NCBI GenBank assembly: GCA_036490475.1
Contig: DASXDT010000006.1
Location: 1,612,001 to 1,676,000 of the forward strand
Reading direction: 5' to 3'
Length of the DNA stretch: 64,000 nucleotides
Source of the DNA: Candidatus Tumulicola sp.
Lineage (GTDB): Bacteria; Vulcanimicrobiota; Vulcanimicrobiia; Vulcanimicrobiales; Vulcanimicrobiaceae
Below are positions 32,390 to 41,396 of the stretch, piece after piece. The position numbers and the translations under genes were made by a program. Below the pieces are notes generated by a model that saw only the letters and a list, made by a program, of their open reading frames with translations, was not told where the DNA came from and searched no databases. Within the stretch, counting starts at the first letter, position 1; each line of letters starts with the position of its first letter.

Positions 32390-33277
32390 ATGCCCAAAAC
32401 CGAACATTGGCAATGGTACGTCGAGCGTTTCGCGCCCGGCGAGGAGCACCATCACGCCGTCGAACGCTCGCTGTTCGAAGGCCATTCCGAGTTTCAGCAA
32501 GTGGCCGTCGTCGAATCCGCCGTTTTCGGCAAAATGTTGATTCTCGACGGAGATACGCAGAGTTCTCAGCGCGACGAGCGCATCTATCACGAAACGCTCG
32601 TTCATCCGGCGTTGGCCGCGTCGGGCGACGTGCGCGACGTGTTGATCCTGGGCGGCGGCGAAGGCGCGACCCTGCGCGAAGTATTGCGCGCACCCGGCGT
32701 ACGCACGTGCACGATGGTCGACATCGATGGACTCGTGGTCGATCTTGCGAAACGGCTGTTGCCGGAATGGTCGGACGGCGCGTTCGACGATTCGCGCGCG
32801 CGCGTCATCGTCGGCGACGCGCTCGCGTATATGCGCGACGACTCGGCAGCCTATCAAACGATCGTTTCGGATCTCACCGAGCCGCTCGAGGACTCGCCCA
32901 GCAACATTCTTTTTAACGACGACGTTTTCGCCTTAATCAAGGCGCGCCTCGCGCCGGGCGGCGTCTACGTTCTGCAAGCCAGCACGGCCGCGGTGCATAA
33001 CGCGTCGCTGCATTGCAAGATGGCGCGCACCTTGCGGCGCCATTACGCTCACGTTGCGTCGTTTTACACACACGTGCCCGCCTTCGATACGGATTGGGCG
33101 TTCTTGGCCTGTAGCGACCGCATCGACGTCGCCTCCCTAGAGGCGACCACTATCGAACGCTACTGCGCGTCGCTGCAAGGTGAAAGCTTCTTTTACGACG
33201 CCGAAACGCATCGGCGGCTCTTTTCGCTGCCGCTGTATTTACGTCGCGCACTGGCCGCGCCGGGAGACGTGTTTTAA
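32390..33277 (+). CDS. speE: spermidine synthase (polyamine aminopropyltransferase)
   Basis: A 295-residue SAM-like methyltransferase-fold enzyme that transfers the aminopropyl group of decarboxylated AdoMet to putrescine. It shows the N-terminal strand domain with GKMLILDGDTQSSQRDE, YHETLVHPAL, the nucleotide-binding LILGGGEGATLREVLR with the acidic MVDID, and the catalytic-type Asp in IVSDLTEPLED. It starts the operon that continues into the glycine cleavage genes. The by-product, 5'-methylthioadenosine, would be handled by the phosphorylase at 61959-62756. Confidence 0.94.
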   Translation: MPKTEHWQWYVERFAPGEEHHHAVERSLFEGHSEFQQVAVVESAVFGKMLILDGDTQSSQRDERIYHETLVHPALAASGDVRDVLILGGGEGATLREVLRAPGVRTCTMVDIDGLVVDLAKRLLPEWSDGAFDDSRARVIVGDALAYMRDDSAAYQTIVSDLTEPLEDSPSNILFNDDVFALIKARLAPGGVYVLQASTAAVHNASLHCKMARTLRRHYAHVASFYTHVPAFDTDWAFLACSDRIDVASLEATTIERYCASLQGESFFYDAETHRRLFSLPLYLRRALAAPGDVF

Positions 33278-33730
33278 ATGGCCATCGACTTTAACCGGGC
33301 TCCGTTCGCATGGGAGAAAGAGCGCGGAAATTTCGTCGCGCTGCTCGATCTGAAGCTAGAAAAGGTGGAGCACGGACGTGCCGTGATGCGCATGCCGTTC
33401 CGGCCGGAAATCACCAACGGAAGCGGCGGCGTCCACGGCGGAGCGATCGTAAGCTTGTGCGATACCGTGTTTTACGTCGCGCTCGCATCGATCTTTGGGC
33501 GCGATCAAGATACGACGACGGTCTCTCTGCAGTGTAACTTTCTCGCGCCGGCGCGTCCGCCGCACGATTTGTTGGCCGAAGCCCGCGTGCTCAAGGCCGG
33601 GCGGCGCATCGTCTATGGCGAAGTCTACGTTCGCAGCGGCGAGAAAATCGTCGCGCACGCCACGCTCAATTTCTTGAATACGAACCCGCAAGAGAAGCCC
33701 CAACGACCGGTCGAGGAGGCCGCAAAATGA
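33278..33730 (+). CDS. PaaI-type hotdog thioesterase
   Basis: A 150-residue acyl-CoA thioesterase-like protein of the PaaI/hotdog fold. It has the central block GSGGVHGGAIVSLCDTVF, in which the HGG turn and the Asp match the active-site helix of PaaI, then TTTVSLQCNFLAPARP and the C-terminal GEKIVAHATLNFL. The substrate is unknown. It begins directly after the speE stop and is coupled to gcvT by an ATGA overlap, so it is a true member of the operon. Confidence 0.9.
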   Translation: MAIDFNRAPFAWEKERGNFVALLDLKLEKVEHGRAVMRMPFRPEITNGSGGVHGGAIVSLCDTVFYVALASIFGRDQDTTTVSLQCNFLAPARPPHDLLAEARVLKAGRRIVYGEVYVRSGEKIVAHATLNFLNTNPQEKPQRPVEEAAK

Positions 33731-34839
33731 CCAGCGACACTTCGTTGCGGCAAACCGCACTGCACGATCGCCATCTCGCCGGTGCGGCGCGGATGGTGCC
33801 GTACGCGGGGTTCTCGATGCCGGTGCAGTACGCCGGCATTTTGCAGGAGCACGCCGCCGTGCGCCATCGGGCCGGCTTATTCGATCTTTCGCACATGGGG
33901 CAATTCGAACTGACCGGTGATGCGGTCGCCGAATGGGCCGACGGCTTGTGCACCAACGCCGTCGCCACCATGAAACCGTGGCAAGCGCGCTACAACATCT
34001 TTTGTAACGAACGCGGCGGCGCGCACGACGACACGATTTTTTACCGGCTCGACGGCCGCTGGTTGTTGGTCGTCAACGGCGCTAACGTGGACAAGATGTG
34101 GGATCTGCTGAACGACGCGTTGCCGGCAAACGGCATCGAATTGCAAAGCTTTCACGGGAAGCGCGCGCTCATCGCGATTCAAGGGCCGAAGTCGGTCGAG
34201 ATGCTGGCGAGTCACGTGCCGGTGGACATCGGTGCGCTCAAATACTACTTTTGCACCGAAACGACGGTCGACGGCGTGCCCGCTCTTCTCGCCCGCACCG
34301 GTTACACCGGCGAAGACGGTTTCGAACTGTTCGTCGACGGCGATGCGGCCTCCGGACTATGGAAAAACCTGCTGGATCGCCATTCCGGCGAGGGCCTCGA
34401 GGCGTGCGGTCTGGGCTCGCGCGACGTGCTGCGCTTGGAAGCCGGCATGCCGTTATACGGCCACGAGCTAACCGAAGAGATCACGCCGATTCAGGCCGGG
34501 CAAAGCTGGGCAGTTAAATTGAATAAGTCGTTCACGGGTCGCGACGCGCTCGAAGCGCAGGTCGCGGCCGGCGACTATTCGCGCATCGCGGGCTTGATCA
34601 TGACCGGTCCCGTGCCGGCGCGCGAAGGTTACGCCGTGCAGCATGGTGGTCAAAACGCGGGCGACATTCGCAGCGGTTCGCGCGCTCCGTCGGTCGAAAA
34701 CAAGAACGTTGCGACGGCGTTGCTCGATCCCGGCGCAGCCGCGCTCGGGACCGAACTCGAGGTCGAAATTCGCGGTAAGTCGCATCCGGCGACCGTCGTT
34801 CCGCTTCCATTTTACAAGCGCAGTCAGCCAAGCAAATAG
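33727..34839 (+). CDS. gcvT: glycine cleavage system T-protein (aminomethyltransferase)
   Basis: A 370-residue T-protein that takes the aminomethyl group from the H-protein lipoyl arm and forms 5,10-methylene-tetrahydrofolate and ammonia. It shows the N-terminal GARMVPYAGFSMPVQY, AAVRHRAGLFDLSHMG, the folate-site Asp in a VVNGANVDK context, YTGEDGFEL and GLGSRDVLRLEAGMPLYGHEL. It overlaps the thioesterase gene (ATGA) and is followed by gcvH after 14 nt. Confidence 0.96.
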   Translation: MTSDTSLRQTALHDRHLAGAARMVPYAGFSMPVQYAGILQEHAAVRHRAGLFDLSHMGQFELTGDAVAEWADGLCTNAVATMKPWQARYNIFCNERGGAHDDTIFYRLDGRWLLVVNGANVDKMWDLLNDALPANGIELQSFHGKRALIAIQGPKSVEMLASHVPVDIGALKYYFCTETTVDGVPALLARTGYTGEDGFELFVDGDAASGLWKNLLDRHSGEGLEACGLGSRDVLRLEAGMPLYGHELTEEITPIQAGQSWAVKLNKSFTGRDALEAQVAAGDYSRIAGLIMTGPVPAREGYAVQHGGQNAGDIRSGSRAPSVENKNVATALLDPGAAALGTELEVEIRGKSHPATVVPLPFYKRSQPSK

Positions 34840-34853
34840 GAGAACGTAGAAAA

Positions 34854-35231
34854 GTGGGCCGGCCAGAAGAGCTGTTGTACAGCAAAGAGCACGAGTGGGT
34901 GCGCGTCGAAGGCGACACGGCAACCATCGGCATTACCGATTACGCCGCGGATTCGATGGGAGACGTCGTCTACGTCGAGCTTCCGAAGGTCGGCGCGGGC
35001 GTCAAACAATTTGGAACCGCAGGCGTGGTGGAATCGGTCAAGGCCGTTTCGGACTTGTACGCTCCGGTCGCGGGAGAGGTCGTCGAGATCAACGATACGT
35101 TGGAAAACGATCCCGCCGCCGTCAACAAAGATCCGTTTGGAAGCGGCTGGCTTTTCAAAGTGAAGCTCGAAGGCGGAACGCCTCCCGAAGGTCTGCTCGA
35201 TGCCGGCGAGTACGAGCGGCTTACGGCCTAG
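34854..35231 (+). CDS. gcvH: glycine cleavage system H-protein
   Basis: A 125-residue lipoyl carrier with GTG start and AGGAGA upstream (34838-34843). The lipoylated residue is Lys63 in VESVKAVSDLYAP; the HEWVRVEG and GITDYAADSMGDVVYVELP blocks are standard. It shuttles the aminomethyl group between P- and T-proteins. The P-protein alpha subunit gene starts on the last base of its stop codon. The L-protein (dihydrolipoamide dehydrogenase) is not in the window. Confidence 0.98.
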   Translation: MGRPEELLYSKEHEWVRVEGDTATIGITDYAADSMGDVVYVELPKVGAGVKQFGTAGVVESVKAVSDLYAPVAGEVVEINDTLENDPAAVNKDPFGSGWLFKVKLEGGTPPEGLLDAGEYERLTA

Positions 35232-36592
35232 TGTACGCTCCACATACGGACGCCGACGTCGAGGCGATGCTCGCCGTCGTCGGTGTTGGTTCGCTCGAAG
35301 AGTTGATGCGCGTACCCGAAGCCATCGCGTTGCGCGATCCGCTCGATATCGTTCCGTCGCTGCCGGAATATCAGCTCGCCCGCCGTTTCGATCGCATCGC
35401 CGAGCGCAACGACGGCGTCGGCTTTCGCTCGTTTCTGGGCGGCGGCGCGTACCGTCATTACGCACCGCCTGCGATTTCCGCGCTGGTCATGCGCGGCGAG
35501 TTTCTTACGGCCTACACGCCCTATCAGGCGGAAGTGTCGCAAGGCTACTTGCAAGCGATCTACGAGTGGCAGAGCTACATCTGCTTGCTCACCGGGATGG
35601 ACGTCTCGAACGCATCCGTATACGACGGGGCGACGGCGTTGGCCGAAAGCACGATCATGGCGATCAACGCGACCGGGCGGCGCAAAGTGCTCGTGTCGCG
35701 GGCCGTGCATCCAAATTATCGCGCGGTTCTACAAACGTATTGCGACGGTCTCGACGTCGAGGTCGATGAAGTCGGTTACGCCGCAGACGGGACGACCGAT
35801 CTCGCCGCACTCGAAGCCGCCGTAGCGAGCAACCAATACGCGGCCATCGCGATCCAGTCCCCGAATTTCTTTGGTAGCGTCGACGCACTACCGAAAAAAA
35901 CTGCCGATGCGGTGCGCGCATCCGAAACAGTCATCATCGCCGTGGTCGCCGAGGCATTGTCGCTGGCGGCACTCACGCCACCCTCGGAATGGGGCGCGAA
36001 CATCGTCGCTGGCGAGGCACAAAGCTTCGGCGTGCCGGTTGCCTACGGCGGACCGTACGTCGGCTTTATCGCGGCCACCAAAGAACATTTACGCCGCATT
36101 CCCGGACGTTTGGCAGGCAAGAGCGTCGACGATTCGGGACGCACCGCCTACGTGTTGACGTTGCAGGCGCGCGAGCAGCATATCCGGCGCGAACGCGCCA
36201 CCTCCAACATCTGCACTAACCAAGCACACTGCGCCCTCATCGCAACGATCTACCTCGCGTTGATGGGCCGGTCCGGATTGCGCGACGTCGCATCGCTCAA
36301 CTGTAAGCGCTCGCGCGAAGCCGCGACCGCCCTGTCGAGCATCGACGGGATCGACTTGCGCTTCAACGCGCCGTTCTTCAACGAGTTCGTTGTCGATTTC
36401 CACCGGCCCGCGGCCGGCGTGCTCGACGCGTTAGCGCGTCGTGAGATCCTGGGCGGAATCGACTTGGGCCGGTATTATACAGAGTTGCGCACTTGCGCAC
36501 TCGTCACAGCGACCGAACTCACCACCAGCGGCGACATCGCGGCGCTCGCAACCGCACTCGAGGAGGAAGCGCGTGGCCGCGCCGTCGTCTGA
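35231..36592 (+). CDS. gcvPA: glycine dehydrogenase (decarboxylating) subunit 1
   Basis: A 453-residue alpha subunit of the two-gene type P-protein. GTG at 35231 overlaps the gcvH stop by one base and gives the normal N-terminus (YAPHTDADVEAML). Conserved blocks are FLGGGAYRHYAPPA, FLTAYTPYQAEVSQG, MDVSNASVYDGATALAE, then IAIQSPNFFG, and TLQAREQHIRRERATSNICTNQ. With GcvPB and PLP it decarboxylates glycine and loads the lipoyl arm. The 3' end overlaps gcvPB by 20 nt. Confidence 0.96.
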   Translation: MYAPHTDADVEAMLAVVGVGSLEELMRVPEAIALRDPLDIVPSLPEYQLARRFDRIAERNDGVGFRSFLGGGAYRHYAPPAISALVMRGEFLTAYTPYQAEVSQGYLQAIYEWQSYICLLTGMDVSNASVYDGATALAESTIMAINATGRRKVLVSRAVHPNYRAVLQTYCDGLDVEVDEVGYAADGTTDLAALEAAVASNQYAAIAIQSPNFFGSVDALPKKTADAVRASETVIIAVVAEALSLAALTPPSEWGANIVAGEAQSFGVPVAYGGPYVGFIAATKEHLRRIPGRLAGKSVDDSGRTAYVLTLQAREQHIRRERATSNICTNQAHCALIATIYLALMGRSGLRDVASLNCKRSREAATALSSIDGIDLRFNAPFFNEFVVDFHRPAAGVLDALARREILGGIDLGRYYTELRTCALVTATELTTSGDIAALATALEEEARGRAVV

Positions 36593-38126
36593 CCGTACCG
36601 CAACCCCCGTCATTTTCGAACTCGGCAGCGAGGGGCGCGCCAACCGTTACGTCGAGCCGGGCGAACCGCTTGAAAGCTTTCTACCTTCGGAAGCACTTCG
36701 AGCCGATCTGCCGCTGCCGAATCACAGCGAACTGGACGTCGTGCGTCATTACACGCGTCTGTCGCAACGAACGTTTGGTATCGACTTAGGGTTTTATCCG
36801 CTGGGTTCGTGTACGATGAAGTACAACCCGCGGATCAACGACGCGATGGCCGCCAAGCCCGAGTTCGCGCAGCTACACCCGTACACGCCGGACGCGTACG
36901 CGCAAGGCGCCCTCGCGGTAATGTACGAGTTGGAACGCAATCTCAGCTCGCTGTTCGGGATGGCGGCGTTTTCGCTCAATCCGGCGGCCGGTGCACACGC
37001 CGAACTCACCGCGCTGTTGATCGCTAAGCGCTATTTTCGCGATCGTGGAGAAACCAAGCGCGATAAGGTGATCGTTCCGGACACCGCGCACGGAACCAAT
37101 CCGGCGTCGGCCGCTATGTGCGGATTCCACGTGATTTCGTTGCCGAGCGACGAGCGCGGACGCGTCAGCGTCGAAGCGCTGTCGCAGGTTGTCGGCGACG
37201 ACACGGCCGTGTGCATGATGACCAACCCTAATACGCTGGGTTTATTCGAAGAGAGTATCGCCGCCGTTGCCGCCGTCGTGCACGCCGCGGGCGGATTGAT
37301 GTACTACGACGGCGCGAACGCGAACGCGTTGATGGGCAACGCGCGACCGGGCGACATGGGCTTCGACCTCATGCACCTCAACACGCACAAGACGTTTACG
37401 ATCCCGCACGGCGGCGGCGGCGCGGGCCACGGCCCGATCGGCGTGGCCGCGCACCTGGTCGACTATTTGCCGACGCCGGTCGTGGTAGCCACCGAACGTG
37501 GCGGAGATGCATCCGGGGCGCCGAGTGACAGGCTGACGTTCCGTTTGGACTTCGACCGGCCGAAATCGATCGGTCCGGTGCGTTCGTTCTGGTCCAACTT
37601 CGCGCACGCCGTGCGCGCCCTGGCATATATCTACGCCAACGGGGCCGAGGGGCTGACGCGCGTTTCGCAACTGGCGGTGCTGAATGCTAATTATCTGCGC
37701 GTGAAGATCGCGGAGTTTCTCGAAACGCCCTACGCCGAGATTTGCCGCCATGAGTTCGTCGTTTCGGCCCAGAGTCTCAAACGAGAAACCGGCGTTCGTG
37801 CGCTCGACATCGCGAAGGCGCTGCTCGACCGCGGGTTCATGGCACCAACGATGTATTTTCCGCTGATCGTCCCCGAGTGCTTGATGATCGAACCGACCGA
37901 AACCGAGTCGAAAGAAACGCTCGACGAGTTCGTCGGCGCGCTACGAGAAATCGTGTCGCGGGCACATTCCGCTCCGGACGAATTGTTCGCCGCGCCGGTC
38001 ACGACCGTCGTTGGACGGGTCGACGAAACGCTGGCAGCGCGTCGCCCGGACCTTCGTTGGGAAGCGCGGGCGCAACAGGAGAAGGACCCCTCGACTGTAA
38101 AAAAAGTGACTAAAGTTAATTTTTAG
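36573..38126 (+). CDS. gcvPB: glycine dehydrogenase (decarboxylating) subunit 2
   Basis: A 517-residue beta subunit that carries the PLP cofactor. GTG at 36573 has AGGAGG with a 6-nt spacer inside the end of gcvPA. Marks are YPLGSCTMKYNPRIN, HPYTPDAYAQGALA, AHGTNPASAAMCGF and the PLP lysine in LNTHKTFTIPHGGGGAG (about residue 273). It has a C-terminal extension of about 40 residues ending in a Lys-rich tail. The stop is 10 nt before the cysteine dioxygenase gene. Confidence 0.96.
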   Translation: MAAPSSDRTATPVIFELGSEGRANRYVEPGEPLESFLPSEALRADLPLPNHSELDVVRHYTRLSQRTFGIDLGFYPLGSCTMKYNPRINDAMAAKPEFAQLHPYTPDAYAQGALAVMYELERNLSSLFGMAAFSLNPAAGAHAELTALLIAKRYFRDRGETKRDKVIVPDTAHGTNPASAAMCGFHVISLPSDERGRVSVEALSQVVGDDTAVCMMTNPNTLGLFEESIAAVAAVVHAAGGLMYYDGANANALMGNARPGDMGFDLMHLNTHKTFTIPHGGGGAGHGPIGVAAHLVDYLPTPVVVATERGGDASGAPSDRLTFRLDFDRPKSIGPVRSFWSNFAHAVRALAYIYANGAEGLTRVSQLAVLNANYLRVKIAEFLETPYAEICRHEFVVSAQSLKRETGVRALDIAKALLDRGFMAPTMYFPLIVPECLMIEPTETESKETLDEFVGALREIVSRAHSAPDELFAAPVTTVVGRVDETLAARRPDLRWEARAQQEKDPSTVKKVTKVNF

Positions 38127-38136
38127 GAGAGAGCCG

Positions 38137-38688
38137 GTGTTTCGTTCATTCGTCGAGGACCTTCGCTCGCTTGACCCGCTGCGGCGAGGTCCCGAGCAAA
38201 TGTCCCGCTTGCTTGCGGATGCCTCCAACGCAGGCGAGCATTTTGATCCCTACGTGAAAGCGTCGGAATCGTACACGCGGACGTGTTTATATGCCGACGA
38301 CCGATTCGAGGTGCTGATCCTCGATTGGACGGCCGGCGCAAGCTCGTCGATCCACGACCACGGCGGCCAGCACTGTTGGTTCGTGGTGCTCGAAGGCAAC
38401 CTGATCGTTCAGAATTACGACCGCGTCGACGATTGCAGTACGACCGGCCGCGCGGTGCTGGAATGGCGCTCGTGGGAAAATCTCGAGTCCGGAGCGCTGG
38501 ACGTTCGATCCGGCCCCTACGACATTCACCGCGTCGCGAGCGACGGCAGACGCGCACTATCGTTGCACGTGTATGCGAAGCCACTGAGCGAATTCTTGGT
38601 GTACGAACCAACATTGGCGCGCTGTCAAACCGCGTACGGCAACTACGACCGCATCATACGCCCCGTGGAGCTCGGGATATCTTCGTGA
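38137..38688 (+). CDS. cysteine dioxygenase (type I)
   Basis: A 183-residue cupin. The iron ligands are His73 and His75 in SSIHDHGGQHCW and His131 in PYDIHRV, in the arrangement of bacterial cysteine dioxygenases, which oxidise L-cysteine to cysteine sulfinate with O2. GTG start with GGAGAGAG upstream. The next gene starts on its stop (GTGA). 3-mercaptopropionate dioxygenase is an alternative specificity that the sequence does not exclude. Confidence 0.88.
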   Translation: MFRSFVEDLRSLDPLRRGPEQMSRLLADASNAGEHFDPYVKASESYTRTCLYADDRFEVLILDWTAGASSSIHDHGGQHCWFVVLEGNLIVQNYDRVDDCSTTGRAVLEWRSWENLESGALDVRSGPYDIHRVASDGRRALSLHVYAKPLSEFLVYEPTLARCQTAYGNYDRIIRPVELGISS

Positions 38689-40058
38689 GCGACTGTGAGG
38701 TAGCGATCGTAGGCGGCGGCTTCAGCGGTATCACCGTCGCGGCGCAGCTCGCTCGCCTCGCTCCCGAGGGTCTTTCGGTACGTCTTTTTGAGGACGGCGC
38801 GCTGGCCCGCGGCGCGGCCTACGGAACCCGGCATGGCGAACATCTGCTCAATACGCGCGCCTCGGCTATGACGGCGCTGGTCGACGAGCCCGACCATTTC
38901 GTCCGCTGGTTGGACGGGTCGGCGCAGCCGCACGAGTTCGTATCTCGTCGCACCTACGGTGACTATCTCGAATCGATCGCAACCGACACGTTTGCGCATC
39001 CGGGATTCAAGCGCGTCGAGGACCGTGTCGAATCGGTCGAACGGCTTCCGCAAGGCGGTTTTTCGATCACCGACTCGCAAGGCCGTTCGACTCGAAGCAC
39101 CTACACCGTGCTGGCCGTCGGGCACGCATCTCCGGCGACCGGCTTTCTGCCGGCCGCGATGATTGCGTCGGATCGCTTCGTCTCCGACCCGTGGCGGTTC
39201 GACTACTCGGCAGTCGAAGGCGACGTTCTGGTGATCGGGTCGGGCTTGACAGCGCTGGACGCCGTTTCCGCGCTGCGCACCGGCGGGCATCGAGGCCGCA
39301 TCGACGTGGTTTCCCGGCATGGCCGCTTCCCGCAAACGCACACGGAATTCCCGGCCCCCTACGACGCCGCTCCGCTGCTCGACGCGAGCGACGCGCGGCG
39401 TCTGCTACGCAGTTTCCGCCAGTGCCTGGTAGCGGCGGCGAATCGCGGCTACGACTGGCGATGCGTGGTCGACGCCCTACGCCCGCACAGCGAATCGCTG
39501 TGGCGCCGCTTGCCGGAGGCCGAACGTCTGCGCTTCGACCGTCATCTGCGTGCCCGTTGGGAACTGCGCAGGCACCGCGCGCCGCAACCGGTGGCCGAAG
39601 CGCTCGAGGTCTATCGCGATTCTGGCCGGCTCGGCGTGTATGCCGGCAGCGTTCATAGCTATCGGGATTCGCGCGTGGAAATCGCTCTCTCGAACGGATC
39701 GACCGTAACGCTAGAACCGCGCTGGATCGTCAACTGCACGGGTCCCGCCCGCGGCATGGCCGCGTTCGACCGCGCGCCGTTGGCCGAACTGCGCCGCGTC
39801 GGCGCGCTATCGCCGGCGGCGTCGGGCCGCGGCGTCAGGGTCGATGGCTCGATGCACCCGATCGGACGCGATGGAACGGCCGTTCCCGGCCTGTTCGCTG
39901 TCGGGCCCCTGGCCGGGGGCAGCTTCTTCGAGTCGACCGCCGTTCCAGAGCTTCGCGTCCAGGCGCGAGCGGCGGCCGCGGCGATCGTTAAGGAGCGGGC
40001 AGCCGGGGCCACGGTCGGCTACTTGTCGATGACGATGCCGACTCGCGACCTCACCTGA
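38685..40058 (+). CDS. FAD/NAD(P)-binding oxidoreductase
   Basis: A 457-residue flavoprotein with an N-terminal dinucleotide-binding motif VAIVGGGFSG (GxGxxG), a glutamate-ending second strand (VRLFEDG), a second Rossmann motif GDVLVIGSGLTALDA around 180, and a C-terminal FAD-closing GTAVPGLFAVGPLAGGSFFES. This resembles the HpnW/YdhS-like group (NAD_binding_9) whose reactions are mostly unknown. GTG start overlapping the dioxygenase stop suggests joint action on a sulfur compound or amino acid. It is the last certain gene of the speE-gcv operon. Confidence 0.85.
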   Translation: MSDCEVAIVGGGFSGITVAAQLARLAPEGLSVRLFEDGALARGAAYGTRHGEHLLNTRASAMTALVDEPDHFVRWLDGSAQPHEFVSRRTYGDYLESIATDTFAHPGFKRVEDRVESVERLPQGGFSITDSQGRSTRSTYTVLAVGHASPATGFLPAAMIASDRFVSDPWRFDYSAVEGDVLVIGSGLTALDAVSALRTGGHRGRIDVVSRHGRFPQTHTEFPAPYDAAPLLDASDARRLLRSFRQCLVAAANRGYDWRCVVDALRPHSESLWRRLPEAERLRFDRHLRARWELRRHRAPQPVAEALEVYRDSGRLGVYAGSVHSYRDSRVEIALSNGSTVTLEPRWIVNCTGPARGMAAFDRAPLAELRRVGALSPAASGRGVRVDGSMHPIGRDGTAVPGLFAVGPLAGGSFFESTAVPELRVQARAAAAAIVKERAAGATVGYLSMTMPTRDLT

Positions 40059-40145
40059 TCTCGAGCGCCTTCCCGGATTGCTGAAGGCCCGCGAGGACGT
40101 GCAAAAAGAGCAGAATTTCCGGCAGGCGCTTTGACCTTGGGGCGC

Positions 40146-40151
40146 TATAAT
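40146..40151 (+). promoter_or_regulatory. consensus -10 element of the Nudix gene, leaderless
   Basis: A perfect TATAAT ends 10 nt before the ATG at 40162, so transcription should start within about 4 nt of the initiation codon. A matching -35 is weak; TTGACC at 40131 is only 9 bp away and cannot be the partner. Confidence 0.6.
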
Positions 40152-40161
40152 TGGCGGGACG

Positions 40162-40644
40162 ATGCGCATCAAGCACGAGGTGTCGGCCGGTGGTTTGGTT
40201 CTACGCCCGAGCGATCGGGGGTATGATGCGCTGCTTATCGGCCGCGGAAACCCGCCTCGAATCTGGACGTTGCCCAAGGGGCACGTCGAGGCTCGAGAAT
40301 CGCGTCAGCAGACCGCGTTGCGCGAAGTGCGCGAAGAAACCGGTTGCTGGGGCGAAATCGTCACGAGCCTTAGTGACATCTCGTATTGGTTTTACGTCGG
40401 CGCGACCAAGCACCGCAAGTCGGTGACGTTCTTTTTGATGCGCTATTTGTCGGGCGACCCGTCGAATCACGATCATGAGGTCGACGAAGCGCGCTGGTTC
40501 GACATGGCGCAAGCGCGCAAGACGCTCAAGTACGTTAACGAGAAGCGTTTGGTCGACATGGCCTCGGAGTTTTTGGTCGCTAACCCGGGCGCGTTCGAGG
40601 ATGCCGTCGCGGTACCGGATCTCGGCCAACGACGACTGTCTTGA
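40162..40644 (+). CDS. Nudix hydrolase
   Basis: A 160-residue MutT/Ap4A-hydrolase-type enzyme. The Nudix box spans residues 40-62 (GHVEARESRQQTALREVREETG pattern, G-5x-E-7x-REUXEEXGU satisfied), preceded by IWTLPKG. The N-terminal SAGGLVLRP and the pattern EVDEARWF resemble diadenosine polyphosphate hydrolases. It hydrolyses a nucleoside diphosphate linked to some moiety. Its transcript appears leaderless. scpA starts on its stop codon (TTGA). Confidence 0.92.
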   Translation: MRIKHEVSAGGLVLRPSDRGYDALLIGRGNPPRIWTLPKGHVEARESRQQTALREVREETGCWGEIVTSLSDISYWFYVGATKHRKSVTFFLMRYLSGDPSNHDHEVDEARWFDMAQARKTLKYVNEKRLVDMASEFLVANPGAFEDAVAVPDLGQRRLS

Positions 40645-41396
40645 CCGCCGGGTCGCTTCAAACCGTCGAAACGCCCGAACGGCCGGCGTGCCGGGTAAGC
40701 GTCGACGTTTTCGACGGGCCGCTCGACTTATTATTGGGGTTGATCAAAGAACAGCGCTTAGACGTTGCGACCGTTCCATTGGCTGCCGTGGCCGCACAGT
40801 ATCTCGCGTACGTGCGCGCGATGCAAGCCCTCGACGTCGAGTTGGCCGCCGATTATCTGGTGATTGCGGCGACGCTGGTGTTTTTGAAGTCGCGGGCGTT
40901 GTTGCCGGCGATTCCACTGGAACTGGAAGACGAAACCGAAACGCCCGAGGCGGTCGAGGAACGATTGCGGCGGCGTTTGATCGCGTATTCGCAATATCGC
41001 GATCTCGGCATGCAGTTGCGCGACCGTCAAGCCGAGGCTGCCGGATATTTTTATCGCGATGCCGGCGACCCGGCCGGTACCTTGGTGCAACGTTACGCGG
41101 TCGATCCGGAACGTCTGCGTCGCGCGTTCATTGCGATGCTCACGCAAGCCAGGCCTGAAAAGCGTTCGATCGCCCGCGAGCGCATTTCGCTGTTGGCGTC
41201 GATGGATTACGTTTCGCGCCGGCTCAAAGAATTAGGCGAGGCAACGTTCGGAGACTTGTGCCGCGAACTCGGTATGACGCGTGAGATCGTCGTGGTGACG
41301 TTCTTGGCAATGCTCGAATTGGTTCGGCGCCACCGCATCGGCTTCGCGCAGGAACAACCATTCGCGGACATTCTCCTCTGCTGGGGTGCGGCGTGA
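40641..41396 (+). CDS. scpA: segregation and condensation protein A
   Basis: A 251-residue kleisin subunit of the SMC-ScpAB condensin complex. The N-terminus has the family block VFDGPLDLLLGLIKEQRLDV, then YLVIAATLVFLKSRALLP. The C-terminal winged helix contains TFGDLCREL and VVTFLAMLELVRRHRI. TTG start at 40641 overlaps the Nudix stop. scpB follows through a GTGA overlap. No smc gene is seen here. Confidence 0.95.
   Translation: MTAGSLQTVETPERPACRVSVDVFDGPLDLLLGLIKEQRLDVATVPLAAVAAQYLAYVRAMQALDVELAADYLVIAATLVFLKSRALLPAIPLELEDETETPEAVEERLRRRLIAYSQYRDLGMQLRDRQAEAAGYFYRDAGDPAGTLVQRYAVDPERLRRAFIAMLTQARPEKRSIARERISLLASMDYVSRRLKELGEATFGDLCRELGMTREIVVVTFLAMLELVRRHRIGFAQEQPFADILLCWGAA

Noticed and set aside
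40131-40151. TTGACC-TATAAT as a promoter pair for the Nudix gene
   Set aside because: The spacer is only 9 bp, too short for a -35/-10 pair; only the -10 is kept.
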